A stretch of DNA of 64,000 nt from Streptomyces griseocarneus (GTDB lineage Bacteria; Actinomycetota; Actinomycetes; Streptomycetales; Streptomycetaceae), in NCBI RefSeq assembly GCF_014655595.1, contig NZ_BNBL01000001.1, positions 1,094,310-1,158,309 of the forward strand. Reading direction: 5' to 3'. Both the position numbers and the translations under genes were made by a program. Shown here one piece after another: positions 1 through 8,617 of this stretch (positions within the stretch are counted from its first letter, which is position 1; the number at the start of each line of letters is the position of its first letter). The notes beneath the pieces are model-generated. The model did no database searches. It saw nothing but the letters and a program-made list of their open reading frames with translations, and was not told where the DNA came from.

Positions 1-782
1 TTCCCCCGGCGCAGGTCGCCGTGCACGGGCTTGCCGGTGACCTCCGGGTCGCCCCAGACGCCCAGCACGTCGTCCACCGCCTGGAAGGCGGCCCCCAGAT
101 GCCGGCCGGCCTCCGTCAGCGCGTCCACCCGCCGCGGCGAGGCTCCGGCGAGCACCGGGCCCAGCGCCAGCGCGCAGGCGAGCAGGGACCCCGTCTTGCC
201 GGCCACCATGGCCTCGTACTCCGCCACCCGCACCGCCTCCGGGCCCGCCCACGGCCGGGACTCGAAGAGGAGGTCGTCGGCCTGGCCGTGCAGCAGGTCG
301 CGCAGCACGCCGGACAGGTGGCGCACCGCCGCCCCGGTGTGCCCGCCCTCCGCCCCGGCCAGCGTCTCGACCGCGAGCGCGAACAACGCGTCCCCCATCA
401 GGACCGCCGGGCCGGTGCCGAACGCCTTCCACGCGCTCTCGCGGTGCCGCCGTCGCTCGTCGCCGTCCATGACGTCGTCGTGCACCAGCGAGAAGGTGTG
501 CACCAGTTCCACGGCGACCGCTCCGGCGACGATCGCCTCCTCGGGGGCGCCCACGGCCTCGCCGCCGAGCACCGCCAGGGCCTGGCGCACGCCCTTGCCG
601 CCGCCCGCGGCCGGCGTGCCGTCGGCGTCGCACCAGCCCAGCGCGAAGGAGGCCATGCGCCGAGGCCAGGGGTGCAGGCTGCCCACGGCCGCGCGCAGGG
701 CGGGCTCGACCCGCTCCCGGCCGCGCACGAGAACCCGGGGCGGGGCGGCGGCCGGCACCGCGAGGCCGGTCCGGGGCGTCAT
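1..782 (-). CDS. Polyprenyl diphosphate synthase (isoprenoid chain elongation), C-terminus off the window
   Basis: This trans-prenyltransferase condenses isopentenyl diphosphate onto an allylic diphosphate in the cytoplasm; the chain length made cannot be read from this fragment. The first Asp-rich motif reads LVHDDVMDGDERR. The second reads AFQAVDDVLGVWGD, and a GK close to the window edge follows it. About 260 residues are present, so only roughly the last quarter is missing. The ATG at 782 overlaps the stop of the upstream TPR gene in an ATGA, which points to translational coupling. No other terpene gene is visible on this side of the window. The family call is firm; the product is not assigned. 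Confidence 0.9.
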   Translation of the reverse strand, partial: MTPRTGLAVPAAAPPRVLVRGRERVEPALRAAVGSLHPWPRRMASFALGWCDADGTPAAGGGKGVRQALAVLGGEAVGAPEEAIVAGAVAVELVHTFSLVHDDVMDGDERRRHRESAWKAFGTGPAVLMGDALFALAVETLAGAEGGHTGAAVRHLSGVLRDLLHGQADDLLFESRPWAGPEAVRVAEYEAMVAGKTGSLLACALALGPVLAGASPRRVDALTEAGRHLGAAFQAVDDVLGVWGDPEVTGKPVHGDLRRG

Positions 783-1804
783 GAGGAGACCCCGAGCTCC
801 GCACGCGCCTTCTCGACCATCTCCCGTGCGTGCATCAGGCCCAGGCGGCCGAGCGTGTGGTCGAGCCCGTCGAGGTCGGCGGCGGTCTCCGCCACGTCCC
901 GCCCGAGGCGGGCCCGCGCCTTGACCAGGCCCAGGGTGGCCAGCGCGGTGCCCCGAGGCTCGCCCATGGCCCGGAACTCCTCCAGGGCCCCGGCGTAGGT
1001 CTCCCGCGCCTCCTCGTAACGCCCCGCGCGGAAGAGGACGTTGCCGCGCATCTTGTGGTTGTAGGCGAGGGCGCTCACCAGCCGCATCTCGCGGCACGTG
1101 CGCTCGGCCCGTTCCAGCAGCTCCAGGGCGCGCCCGGTCTCGCCCCGCAGGGACAGCACGTCGGCTATGCCGCGCAGGGCCCATGCGTGCCCGCGCGCGT
1201 CGTCGGCCTTCTCCGCTATCGCCGCCGCCTCCTCGAACATCTCCAGGGCGGTGTCGTACGAGCCGGTGTTGCGGTGCATCTGGGCGATGCCCTCCAGCGC
1301 CCACACCGTGTGCCGGGCCTCGCCCCGCCGCCTGGCCTCGGCCAGCAGCTTCTCGTGCAGCTCGCCCACCGCCCGGTAGTCGCCCTGGATGCGTCCGGTC
1401 TCGGCCAATCCCGCCAGCGAGTAGCCCCGGGCGACGACGTCCCCGCCGCGCTCGGCGAGTTCGGCGGCGATGGCCAGCCACCGCCGGGCCAGGGCCAGGT
1501 CGCCGCGCTGCCGGGCCAGGGTGCCGCCGCTCCACACGGCCCAGGCCATCGCGCCCTGGTCGCCGGCCCGCCGTGCCGCGCGGTAGCTCGCCTTCCAGGC
1601 CCGCTCCGCCTCCTCGATCCGGCCCAGCCGCCGGCTCGCCTCGGCCACGGCGAGCCCCGCGTGCGCCGACTCCAGCGCCGATCCGGCCCGTTCGGCCTCC
1701 TGTCGTTGTTCGACGGCCTTGTCCAGCACCTCTTCCAGGGAGGAGTTCACCGAGAGCGCGCCGAGCGCACCGCGGTATTCGGGCGCGAACGCCTTGCCGT
1801 ACAT
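779..1804 (-). CDS. TPR-repeat protein coupled to the polyprenyl synthase
   Basis: The 341-residue protein is almost entirely alpha-helical tetratricopeptide-like repeats. Repeated blocks have the pattern A-x-x-A-x-x-x-G and small/large residue spacing, for example AWALEGIAQMHRNTGSYDTA and AWALRGIADVLSLRGETGRA. No signal peptide or enzymatic motif is seen. The start at 1804 (MYGKAF) is chosen over a GC-rich upstream extension because GAGAGG lies about six bases before it. The stop overlaps the start of the prenyl synthase. The likely role is a protein-protein scaffold for its neighbour, but that is inference from adjacency alone. Confidence 0.82.
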   Translation of the reverse strand: MYGKAFAPEYRGALGALSVNSSLEEVLDKAVEQRQEAERAGSALESAHAGLAVAEASRRLGRIEEAERAWKASYRAARRAGDQGAMAWAVWSGGTLARQRGDLALARRWLAIAAELAERGGDVVARGYSLAGLAETGRIQGDYRAVGELHEKLLAEARRRGEARHTVWALEGIAQMHRNTGSYDTALEMFEEAAAIAEKADDARGHAWALRGIADVLSLRGETGRALELLERAERTCREMRLVSALAYNHKMRGNVLFRAGRYEEARETYAGALEEFRAMGEPRGTALATLGLVKARARLGRDVAETAADLDGLDHTLGRLGLMHAREMVEKARAELGVSS

Positions 1805-2078
1805 GTGTGCCTCTCTTCGTGACGGGCGGCGGGGGAGGGGCGACGGGCTCGCCGTTCCGCCCGTCCCCACCGATGATCACGAAGCTATGGCCAACACCCC
1901 CCGCCGGAAATCCATCCGTGAGGCGGTCCGGTGTACCTCTGAGGGCTGGTGGCCGAAGGACATGTCATACGTGAGATGTACGTGTCCTGACAGCTGATAG
2001 CTTCTCCGCGTTGATCATGCGTTCGCCGAACGTTGGTCGGCTGTTCGCGGAATCGTTACTTCGTTTAAGGATGCACCA

Positions 2079-3695
2079 TTGCTCCGCCTCCGGCACCGCC
2101 GTTTACCTCGTCTGACGCGCTGCGCGACGATCTCGGCCGTCGTCCTCGCCGTCCTCCCCACGGCCCCCGCCTTCGCGAGCCCGTCCCCCACCCCGCACCT
2201 CGACGCCGTCGAGAAGACGCTGCGTCAGGTCTCGCCGGGCCTCGAGGGTGACGTCTGGCAGCGCACCAGCGGCAACAAGCTGGACGCCTCCTCCGCCGAC
2301 GCGTCCGACTGGCTGTTGCAGAGCCCCGGCTGCTGGGGCGACGCCGCGTGCGCGGACCGCCCGGGCACCAAGCGGCTGCTGGCGAAGATGACGGAGAACA
2401 TCTCCAAGGCGAAGCGCACGGTCGACATCTCCACCCTCGCGCCCTTCCCCAACGGGGCCTTCCAGGACGCGATAGCCGCCGGCCTCAAGGCCTCGGCCGA
2501 GGCCGGGAACAAGCCGCGCGTACGGATCCTCGTCGGCGCGGCGCCCGTCTACCACATGAACGTGCTGCCCTCGAAGTACCGTGACGACCTCCTGGCGCGC
2601 CTGGGCAAGGCCGCCGACGGCATGAAGCTGAACGTGGCGTCGATGACGACCTCGAAGACCAGCTTCTCGTGGAACCACTCCAAGCTGCTCGTGGTCGACG
2701 GTGAATCGGCGATCACCGGCGGCATCAACAGCTGGAAGGACGACTACGTCGACACCGCCCACCCGGTGACGGACGTCGACCTGGCCCTGACCGGTCCCGC
2801 CGCGAGCTCGGCCGGCCGCTACCTGGACACGCTCTGGACGTGGACGTGCCAGAACAAGGGCAACGTCGCCAGCGTCTGGTTCGCCTCCTCCGGCGGCGAC
2901 TGCATGCCGACGATGGAGAAGGACGCCAACCCCGTGCCCGCCGGGCCCACGGGCGACGTTCCGGTGATCGCCGTCGGCGGGCTGGGCGTCGGCATCAAGG
3001 ACTCCGACCCCTCCTCGTCCTTCCGCCCCGAACTGCCGTCCGCCACGGACACCAAGTGCGTCGTCGGGCTGCCGGACAAGACCAACGCCGACCGCGACTA
3101 CGACACGGTCAACCCCGAGGAGAGCGCCCTGCGCGCGCTGGTCGGCAGCGCCCAGCGCAGCATCGTGATCTCCCAGCAGGACCTCAACGCCACCTGCCCG
3201 CCCATCGCCCGCTACGACGTCCGCCTCTACGACCAGCTCGCCGCGAAGATGGCGGCCGGCGTGAAGGTCCGCATCGTCGTCAGCGACCCCGCCAACCGCG
3301 GCGCGGTCGGCAGCGGCGGCTACTCGCAGATCAAGTCGCTGTCCGAGATCAGCGACACCCTGCGCAACCGCCTCGCCCTGATCACGGGTGACCAGGGCAA
3401 GGCGAAGGCGGCGATGTGCTCCACCCTCCAGCTCGCCACCTTCCGCAGCTCGCCGGGGGCGAAGTGGGCCGACGGCAAGCCGTACGCGCTGCACCACAAG
3501 CTGGTGTCCGTGGACAGCTCCGCCTTCTACATCGGCTCCAAGAACCTCTACCCCTCGTGGCTGCAGGACTTCGGCTACATCGTCGAGAGCCCGCAGGCCG
3601 CCCAGCAGCTCGAGGCCAAGCTGCTCGACCCCGAGTGGACGTACTCGCAGCAGGCCGCCACGGTCGACTACGCGCGCGGGGTCTGCACGGGCTGA
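2079..3695 (+). CDS. pld: Secreted phospholipase D
   Basis: Streptomyces-type phospholipase D cleaves phosphatidylcholine-like lipids outside the cell and also transphosphatidylates. Both HKD half-sites are intact: [16 protein letters not shown] beginning near residue 200, and [18 protein letters not shown] near residue 472. An N-terminal signal peptide ([23 protein letters not shown]) and a total of 538 residues match the secreted family. Translation appears to start at a TTG at 2079, eight bases after AAGG; the nearby ATG at 2071 is in another frame. The gene stands alone, divergent from the TPR gene, and is followed by a strong hairpin. Confidence 0.95.
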   Translation: MLRLRHRRLPRLTRCATISAVVLAVLPTAPAFASPSPTPHLDAVEKTLRQVSPGLEGDVWQRTSGNKLDASSADASDWLLQSPGCWGDAACADRPGTKRLLAKMTENISKAKRTVDISTLAPFPNGAFQDAIAAGLKASAEAGNKPRVRILVGAAPVYHMNVLPSKYRDDLLARLGKAADGMKLNVASMTTSKTSFSWNHSKLLVVDGESAITGGINSWKDDYVDTAHPVTDVDLALTGPAASSAGRYLDTLWTWTCQNKGNVASVWFASSGGDCMPTMEKDANPVPAGPTGDVPVIAVGGLGVGIKDSDPSSSFRPELPSATDTKCVVGLPDKTNADRDYDTVNPEESALRALVGSAQRSIVISQQDLNATCPPIARYDVRLYDQLAAKMAAGVKVRIVVSDPANRGAVGSGGYSQIKSLSEISDTLRNRLALITGDQGKAKAAMCSTLQLATFRSSPGAKWADGKPYALHHKLVSVDSSAFYIGSKNLYPSWLQDFGYIVESPQAAQQLEAKLLDPEWTYSQQAATVDYARGVCTG

Positions 3696-3745
3696 CGCCC
3701 TGAAGACCTGAGGACCTCAGACCTTCGCCTCCGCACGCCGGATCC

Positions 3746-3790
3746 GGGAGTGCCCGTGCCAAACAGGTACGGGCACTCCCCTTTTCGTTC
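3746..3790 (+). terminator. Intrinsic terminator after phospholipase D
   Basis: A 12-bp perfect inverted repeat (GGGAGTGCCCGT at 3746-3757, ACGGGCACTCCC at 3769-3780) is followed by CTTTTCGTT. This is a rare T-rich tail for such a GC-rich genome. Confidence 0.85.
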
Positions 3791-3921
3791 AGACATTCTC
3801 GTTCGAATTCCGGAGAATTATCCGATCGTATTCACTCCTTGGTGAACGGATTTCTTTCCGCGCGGCGCCGGGTGCAAGCATGCGCTCGCCTCAACCGATC
3901 AGCGAGGATTCTGGAGACTCA

Positions 3922-4845
3922 ATGGAGCCATGTGAGGGAAGTGTGGTCCGCCGCTGGGGAGCGGCGCTGACCGCGTCGGCCGCCGCCGTGGCGGTCGCCC
4001 TCCCGACAGCCACCGCCCAGGCCGCGGGGGGCCCGACGGGAATCGGCGCCAAGGGCGCGTACCTCGACCGGGGGCCCGACGGAAAGCCGTGGGGCAAGGC
4101 GCCCGACACCCGGCGGCAGATGGCCAGCACCACCAAGATCATGACTGCCGTGGTCGTGGTCGACGACTACGCGGGAGCGCTGAACCAGCAGGTCGCCATC
4201 AAGCAGTCCTACCGCGACTGGGTGCAGCGCAACCAGGCCAGCACGGCCGACCTGCGCACCGGCGACAAACTCACCGTGCGGCAGCTGCTCTACGCGATGA
4301 TGCTCCCGTCCGGCTGCGACGCGGCGTACGCCCTCGCCGACACCTTCGGCGACGGCGCCACGGAGCAGGCGCGCACGGCGTCTTTCGTCGACAGGATGAA
4401 CGACAAGGCCCGCGCGCTGGGAATGCGCGACACCCACTACGACTCCTTCGACGGGATCTCCGCGCGCGGCACCAATTACTCCACCCCGCGTGACCTGGCG
4501 AAGCTCGCCCGGCACGCCCTGGGTGACGGCACGCTGACGACCGTCATGAAGTCGCTCAACACCCAGCAGAAGGCGGCCAACGTCAACCGCCTCTACACCT
4601 GGTACAACACCAACAAGCTGCTCGGGTCGTACGACGGAGTGCTCGGGATCAAGACCGGGTCCACCCGGGCCGCGGGCCCCTGCCTGGTCTTCGCCGCCCG
4701 GCGGGCCGGACGTACGGTCGTCGGCGTCGTGCTCGACGACCGCACCGGCCGCTACCCGGACGCCGCGAAGATGCTCGACTACGCCTACGGCTCGCGCACC
4801 GCGCTGAAACTGCGCGAGCTGCCCATGGGCGCCCACGAGGACTGA
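3922..4845 (+). CDS. Secreted D-alanyl-D-alanine carboxypeptidase (peptidase S11)
   Basis: This penicillin-binding-type serine peptidase should trim terminal D-Ala from peptidoglycan stem peptides outside the membrane. From a start at 3922 the SxxK motif is S69-T-T-K72, the second motif is S130-G-C and the third is K244-T-G-S. The SGC replaces the common SGN, which is unusual but tolerated in some actinobacterial members. A signal peptide occupies about the first 35 residues. The ATG at 3922 follows GGAG by five bases and is preferred to the ATG at 3880. At 307 residues it is a short, soluble form without a C-terminal membrane anchor. Confidence 0.9.
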   Translation: MEPCEGSVVRRWGAALTASAAAVAVALPTATAQAAGGPTGIGAKGAYLDRGPDGKPWGKAPDTRRQMASTTKIMTAVVVVDDYAGALNQQVAIKQSYRDWVQRNQASTADLRTGDKLTVRQLLYAMMLPSGCDAAYALADTFGDGATEQARTASFVDRMNDKARALGMRDTHYDSFDGISARGTNYSTPRDLAKLARHALGDGTLTTVMKSLNTQQKAANVNRLYTWYNTNKLLGSYDGVLGIKTGSTRAAGPCLVFAARRAGRTVVGVVLDDRTGRYPDAAKMLDYAYGSRTALKLRELPMGAHED

Positions 4846-4856
4846 CCCCGAAGCGC

Positions 4857-4899
4857 CCGGCGGTCCGTGGCCCCCGGACGGGGGAGCACGGACCGCCGG
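4857..4899. terminator. Bidirectional terminator between convergent genes
   Basis: CCGGCGGTCCGTG (4857-4869) pairs perfectly with CACGGACCGCCGG (4887-4899). It sits between the convergent carboxypeptidase and alpha/beta hydrolase genes and can serve both. Confidence 0.75.
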
Positions 4900-4900
4900 A

Positions 4901-5842
4901 TCAGGGCTCGTTGGAGGGGCGCGGCGAGGGCAGGGTGTTCATCGGGGCCCGGTGCCGGACGCGCTCGACGGGGTGGCAGTAGTCCAGGCCGGCCAGGGGC
5001 TCGCCGCGGAAGAAGCGGGTCATCAGGTCCACCAGCTCCGCCGGACGCTCGAGGTGGACGAGGTGGTCGGCGTCCTTGAAGGTGGTGAACCGGGCGTCCG
5101 CGAGCCGGGTGGCCGCCTCCCGGCTCAGCGCGGGCGTGCTCAGCGGGTCGTGCTCACCGGTCGTCACCAGGGCCGGGACGCGCACGGACGGACCGCCCGG
5201 AAGCCGCGAACACGCCAGCAGCCGCTGGGAGTTCTCCTTGTACTTGGCGAGGTCGTCCGGCGTCATGTCGTACAGTGCGCGGCTCAGGCACCGGGCGATC
5301 GCGGAGCGCCGGGAGACCGTGACGAGCGGCGAGACGCACAGCATGGTCTCGATGACGCACTCGACGAACTCCGCCCGCCGCCCCTTCTCCGCCATGAGGA
5401 GCGTGCGCTCCACCCGGGCCCGGACGTGGTCGGCCAGATGGGACATGGTGCCGACGAGCCCCAGCCGTTCGGCGCGCCCGGGGTGGTCGCGCACCCACTG
5501 GTAGGCCACCGCGCTGCCGTAGGAGCCGCCCAGGACGTTCACCGGGGACGGCGCCACCTTGGCCAGCAGCTGGTCCAGCGCCTCGGCGAGGAAGTCGAAG
5601 CCGTACCGGGCGGGCAGCCGGTCCGCGCCGCCCCAGCCGGGCAGGTCGACGGTGATGACGGTGGCCGACTCCAGGAAGCCCTGCTCCAGCCGGCCCCAGG
5701 CGTTCTGGTGCTGAAACGCCCCGCCCACCAGGACGACGGGCGCCATTCTGGCGTCCGGCTGATGGACGACCCGGCCGCTGTAGGCGTAACCGTCGAGGGT
5801 GAGCGGAATGACCTCTTCCAAGAGTGCGGTACGCGTCGGCAC
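4901..5842 (-). CDS. Alpha/beta-fold hydrolase
   Basis: The 313-residue cytoplasmic protein carries a complete alpha/beta-hydrolase triad: nucleophile elbow GGSYGS, acid in TTGEHDPLS and histidine in DADHLVHLERP. An oxyanion-type segment (VLVGGAF) lies near the N-terminus. It most resembles esterase or thioesterase-like members; the substrate cannot be read from sequence. It is last in a same-strand series after the acyltransferase, with a 104-bp gap, so co-transcription is possible but not shown. It begins at a GTG preceded by CGGAGAC. Confidence 0.8.
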   Translation of the reverse strand: MPTRTALLEEVIPLTLDGYAYSGRVVHQPDARMAPVVLVGGAFQHQNAWGRLEQGFLESATVITVDLPGWGGADRLPARYGFDFLAEALDQLLAKVAPSPVNVLGGSYGSAVAYQWVRDHPGRAERLGLVGTMSHLADHVRARVERTLLMAEKGRRAEFVECVIETMLCVSPLVTVSRRSAIARCLSRALYDMTPDDLAKYKENSQRLLACSRLPGGPSVRVPALVTTGEHDPLSTPALSREAATRLADARFTTFKDADHLVHLERPAELVDLMTRFFRGEPLAGLDYCHPVERVRHRAPMNTLPSPRPSNEP

Positions 5843-5946
5843 GGCCGGTCTCCGTTTCGTGGGGGAGCTTCACCAGAGGAAACGAGAGGCGATGGTGGGA
5901 CGTTACTGCCCGTATGCCCGGCAGCCCCCGGGAACGGACGGCCGTT

Positions 5947-7254
5947 TCACGGCCGCAGCGCCAGCACTTCCGCACCGATCAGGGCGGCCAGCCGGTCCGC
6001 CAGCCGGTGGTGACCGTGATCGGTCACCACCGTCACCACGGCGGTCGCGTCGTGCACGAACATCGTCACCGCCAGCGGGTGGCCGGGGCTGAGCGGAGGC
6101 AGCCCGGCCAGCCCGGCCAGCCGCGCGTCGCCCAGGACGAGGGGGCCCGCGTGCGTCGCCCCGCTGCTGCACAGAAGAGAGGAGTAGAAGGGGGAGTCCG
6201 CGTAGCGGCCGAGCACGTCGCCCAGCAGGCCGTGCCGCCGCGGCCGCGAGGCCACCAGCCGGGCCTGCGCCCGCGCCCGCTCCTTGAGCGCCGCGCGCCG
6301 GGTGAAGCCGTCCACCGCCGCCAGCCGCCGCCGGGCATCCCCGCCCAGGGGCAGCGGCACCCGGACCGTGGCGTAGCGGTTGCCCAGCACCGCCGCCTCC
6401 TCCGCCGTGCGCACGTCGACGGGCACCATCGCGCACACGCCCGGCAGCGGCAGCCGCCCCGTCACCCCGGCGGTGCGCAGCGCACCGGCCGTCGCGGCCA
6501 GGAAGACGGCGTTGACCGAGGCCCGCCCCGACGGCAGCGCGTCACGGGCCGCGCCCACGTCCGCCATGGACAGCCGGCTCCAGGCCACCGTCCGCCGGGA
6601 GTCCACCGCACCGTGGAACGGCAGCGGACGTCCCCGGGGCACCATGTCCGCCAGGGCCCAGGCGGCCCGGGGCGCGGGGGAGTCCGCCCGCGCGGTGGAC
6701 TCCCGGCGCGACCGGGGCCCCGGCAGGGCCGGCGCCGCGGAGTCGAGCAGGGCGCGCAGCAGCGTGACGAGCGAGACGCCGTCGAGGAGCGCGTGATGGG
6801 CGCGCAGCAGCAGCGCGAAGCCGCCGGGGGCCGACAGGAGATGCAGCCGCCAGGGCGGCCGGCTCCCGCCGAGGGGCTGGGCGAGCAGCTGGGCGACGAC
6901 CGCCTCCACCGGCGCCCCGGCGCCCCCCGGCCCCCTGACGACATGGGCTTCGGTGACGAAGGGGGGACCCTCGACCCATCCCGGCCACGCCCGGGGCCCG
7001 GCGGCCGCCACGTCCGGCGTCAGGCGCAGCCGGTCGTACGCCCCCCAGCGGTCCGCGACCCGTTCGCGCAGCGCGGCGAGCGGGGGAGGGGCACCGTCGA
7101 ACCAGGCCATGACGCCGTCGGTCATGCAGATCGTCCCGCTGCTCTGGTGCCGGTACAGCCAGGCGTCCAGCGGTGGCATGGCCGCTCCCGCCGGCCGGTC
7201 GCCGACAGGGGCGGCCGGCGGGGCGAGAGCGGGCACGGGCGTGTGCGGTGTCAT
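5947..7254 (-). CDS. WS/DGAT-like O-acyltransferase
   Basis: This protein belongs to the wax ester synthase/diacylglycerol acyltransferase superfamily, which moves acyl groups from acyl-CoA to alcohols or diacylglycerol. The catalytic motif is H153-H154-A-L-L-D158-G. The family N-terminal signature appears as PPLDAWLYRHQ, and the C-terminal half has the usual SPGHPLAVTMFVHD-like strand. At 435 residues it is near normal length. The ATG at 7254 follows GAGGGAG. The upstream neighbour is a sterol-type glycosyltransferase, which suggests that a glycosylated hydrophobic alcohol could be acylated. The acceptor is unknown. Confidence 0.82.
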   Translation of the reverse strand: MTPHTPVPALAPPAAPVGDRPAGAAMPPLDAWLYRHQSSGTICMTDGVMAWFDGAPPPLAALRERVADRWGAYDRLRLTPDVAAAGPRAWPGWVEGPPFVTEAHVVRGPGGAGAPVEAVVAQLLAQPLGGSRPPWRLHLLSAPGGFALLLRAHHALLDGVSLVTLLRALLDSAAPALPGPRSRRESTARADSPAPRAAWALADMVPRGRPLPFHGAVDSRRTVAWSRLSMADVGAARDALPSGRASVNAVFLAATAGALRTAGVTGRLPLPGVCAMVPVDVRTAEEAAVLGNRYATVRVPLPLGGDARRRLAAVDGFTRRAALKERARAQARLVASRPRRHGLLGDVLGRYADSPFYSSLLCSSGATHAGPLVLGDARLAGLAGLPPLSPGHPLAVTMFVHDATAVVTVVTDHGHHRLADRLAALIGAEVLALRP

Positions 7255-7306
7255 GGACGCTCCCTCATCCGCGGCCGCGGCGTGGCCGCTCCGGTCCCTC
7301 CGGCAC

Positions 7307-8551
7307 TCATCGACCGGTCTCCGCCACGGCCCGGGCGACGGCCCCCGCCCCGTCCTCCCGCCCCAGCCGCCCGGCCAGCTCGACCGCGCGCCGGCCGAAG
7401 CGCTGATCGCCCGTGGCCCGCCGCAGGGCCCCCGCCAGCCGGCCCACGGTCAGGTCGGCGAACGGCAGCACCCCGGGGCTCACCCCCAGCCGCGCCAGCC
7501 TGGCGGCCCACCACGGCTGGTCGGTCAGCACCGGCACCGGAACCGCCGGCACGCCCGCCCGCAGGCCGGCCGCCGTGGTGCCGGCCCCGGCGTGGTGGAC
7601 CACGGCGGCGGTGCGCGGCATGAGCCAGCCGTGCGGGAGGGGGCCGACGGTGATGACGTCGTCGCCGGCCACGGACAGCCCGGCCCAGCCGGACTGGACG
7701 ATGCCGCGCAGCCCCGCCTGCCGCAGGGCGCGGACCGTGAGCTCACCGAGCCGGTCGGCGTCGCCGGGCATCATGCTGCCGAAGCCCACGAACACCGGCG
7801 GCGGCCCGGCGGCCAGGAAGTCCGTGACCGGCGCGGGCGGCTGCCAGTCGGCGCACTCGTGCGGCCACCAGTAGCCCGCGACCCGCAGGCCGGGGCGCCA
7901 GTCCGCCGGGCGGGGCACCACCGAGGGGCTGTAGCCGTGCCAGATCGGCCACCGCTCGCGCTCCCGCTCCCGGCGCAGCCGGTGGGCGCTGCGGTGGGAC
8001 AGCCCGAGCCGGAGGTGCAGGCTGCGGTTCGCAGCGGCGTAAAGGGCGTCCAGCACGCCGTTCGCGCCGTGGGCACGCAGCCGGTTGGCGTACCCCGGCG
8101 GCCGCAGGGCCATGGTGCAGGGCGAGAACGCCGTGGTGGGCGCGTCGGGCTGGAGGAAGACGCCCATGCTCGCGATGCCGTGGTAGCGCGCCACGACCCG
8201 CCCGATCGGGGCGGCGATCGACGACAGCAGGACCAGGTCGGCCTTGGGGTCCAGCGCGGCCAGGATCCCGTCGACGAGCGCGAGCGCGGCCCGCTCGACC
8301 GCGCGTGCGAAGTCCAGCAGCACGCGCGGCGAACGGGCCGTGCCATGGGCCCGGCCGTGCACCCCCAGCAGCTCCTCGAACGGGTCCGCCTCCAGCGGCC
8401 GCATGCCCAGGCCGCAACACGTCACCGCCGGGCTGAACCTGGCGTGGGTGACGAGCTCCACCTCGTGGCCCTCCGACCGCAGCCGGTGCCCCAGGCCCGT
8501 ATAGGGGGCCACGGAGCCCGTCGTGCCCGCTGTGATGATCTGGATGCGCAT
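7307..8551 (-). CDS. GT-B glycosyltransferase, sterol/UGT-like
   Basis: The protein has the GT1/GT28 architecture: N-terminal MRIQIITAGTTGSVAPYTGL, then a C-terminal nucleotide-sugar site with V-H319-H320-A-G-A-G-T-T and a DQPWWAARL segment. That combination is typical of sterol 3-beta-glucosyltransferase-like enzymes and antibiotic macroside transferases. The length is 414 residues from the ATG at 8551, chosen because GGGAGG precedes it at good distance and the MRIQI start matches the family. It lies 52 bp upstream of the acyltransferase on the same strand. Acceptor and sugar are not predictable. Confidence 0.85.
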   Translation of the reverse strand: MRIQIITAGTTGSVAPYTGLGHRLRSEGHEVELVTHARFSPAVTCCGLGMRPLEADPFEELLGVHGRAHGTARSPRVLLDFARAVERAALALVDGILAALDPKADLVLLSSIAAPIGRVVARYHGIASMGVFLQPDAPTTAFSPCTMALRPPGYANRLRAHGANGVLDALYAAANRSLHLRLGLSHRSAHRLRRERERERWPIWHGYSPSVVPRPADWRPGLRVAGYWWPHECADWQPPAPVTDFLAAGPPPVFVGFGSMMPGDADRLGELTVRALRQAGLRGIVQSGWAGLSVAGDDVITVGPLPHGWLMPRTAAVVHHAGAGTTAAGLRAGVPAVPVPVLTDQPWWAARLARLGVSPGVLPFADLTVGRLAGALRRATGDQRFGRRAVELAGRLGREDGAGAVARAVAETGR

Positions 8552-8617
8552 GTCCTCGGCCCTCCCGCCGCCCTGCCGGGACAACGACAGGGCCCCCGGA
8601 CCGGATACGGCACCCGG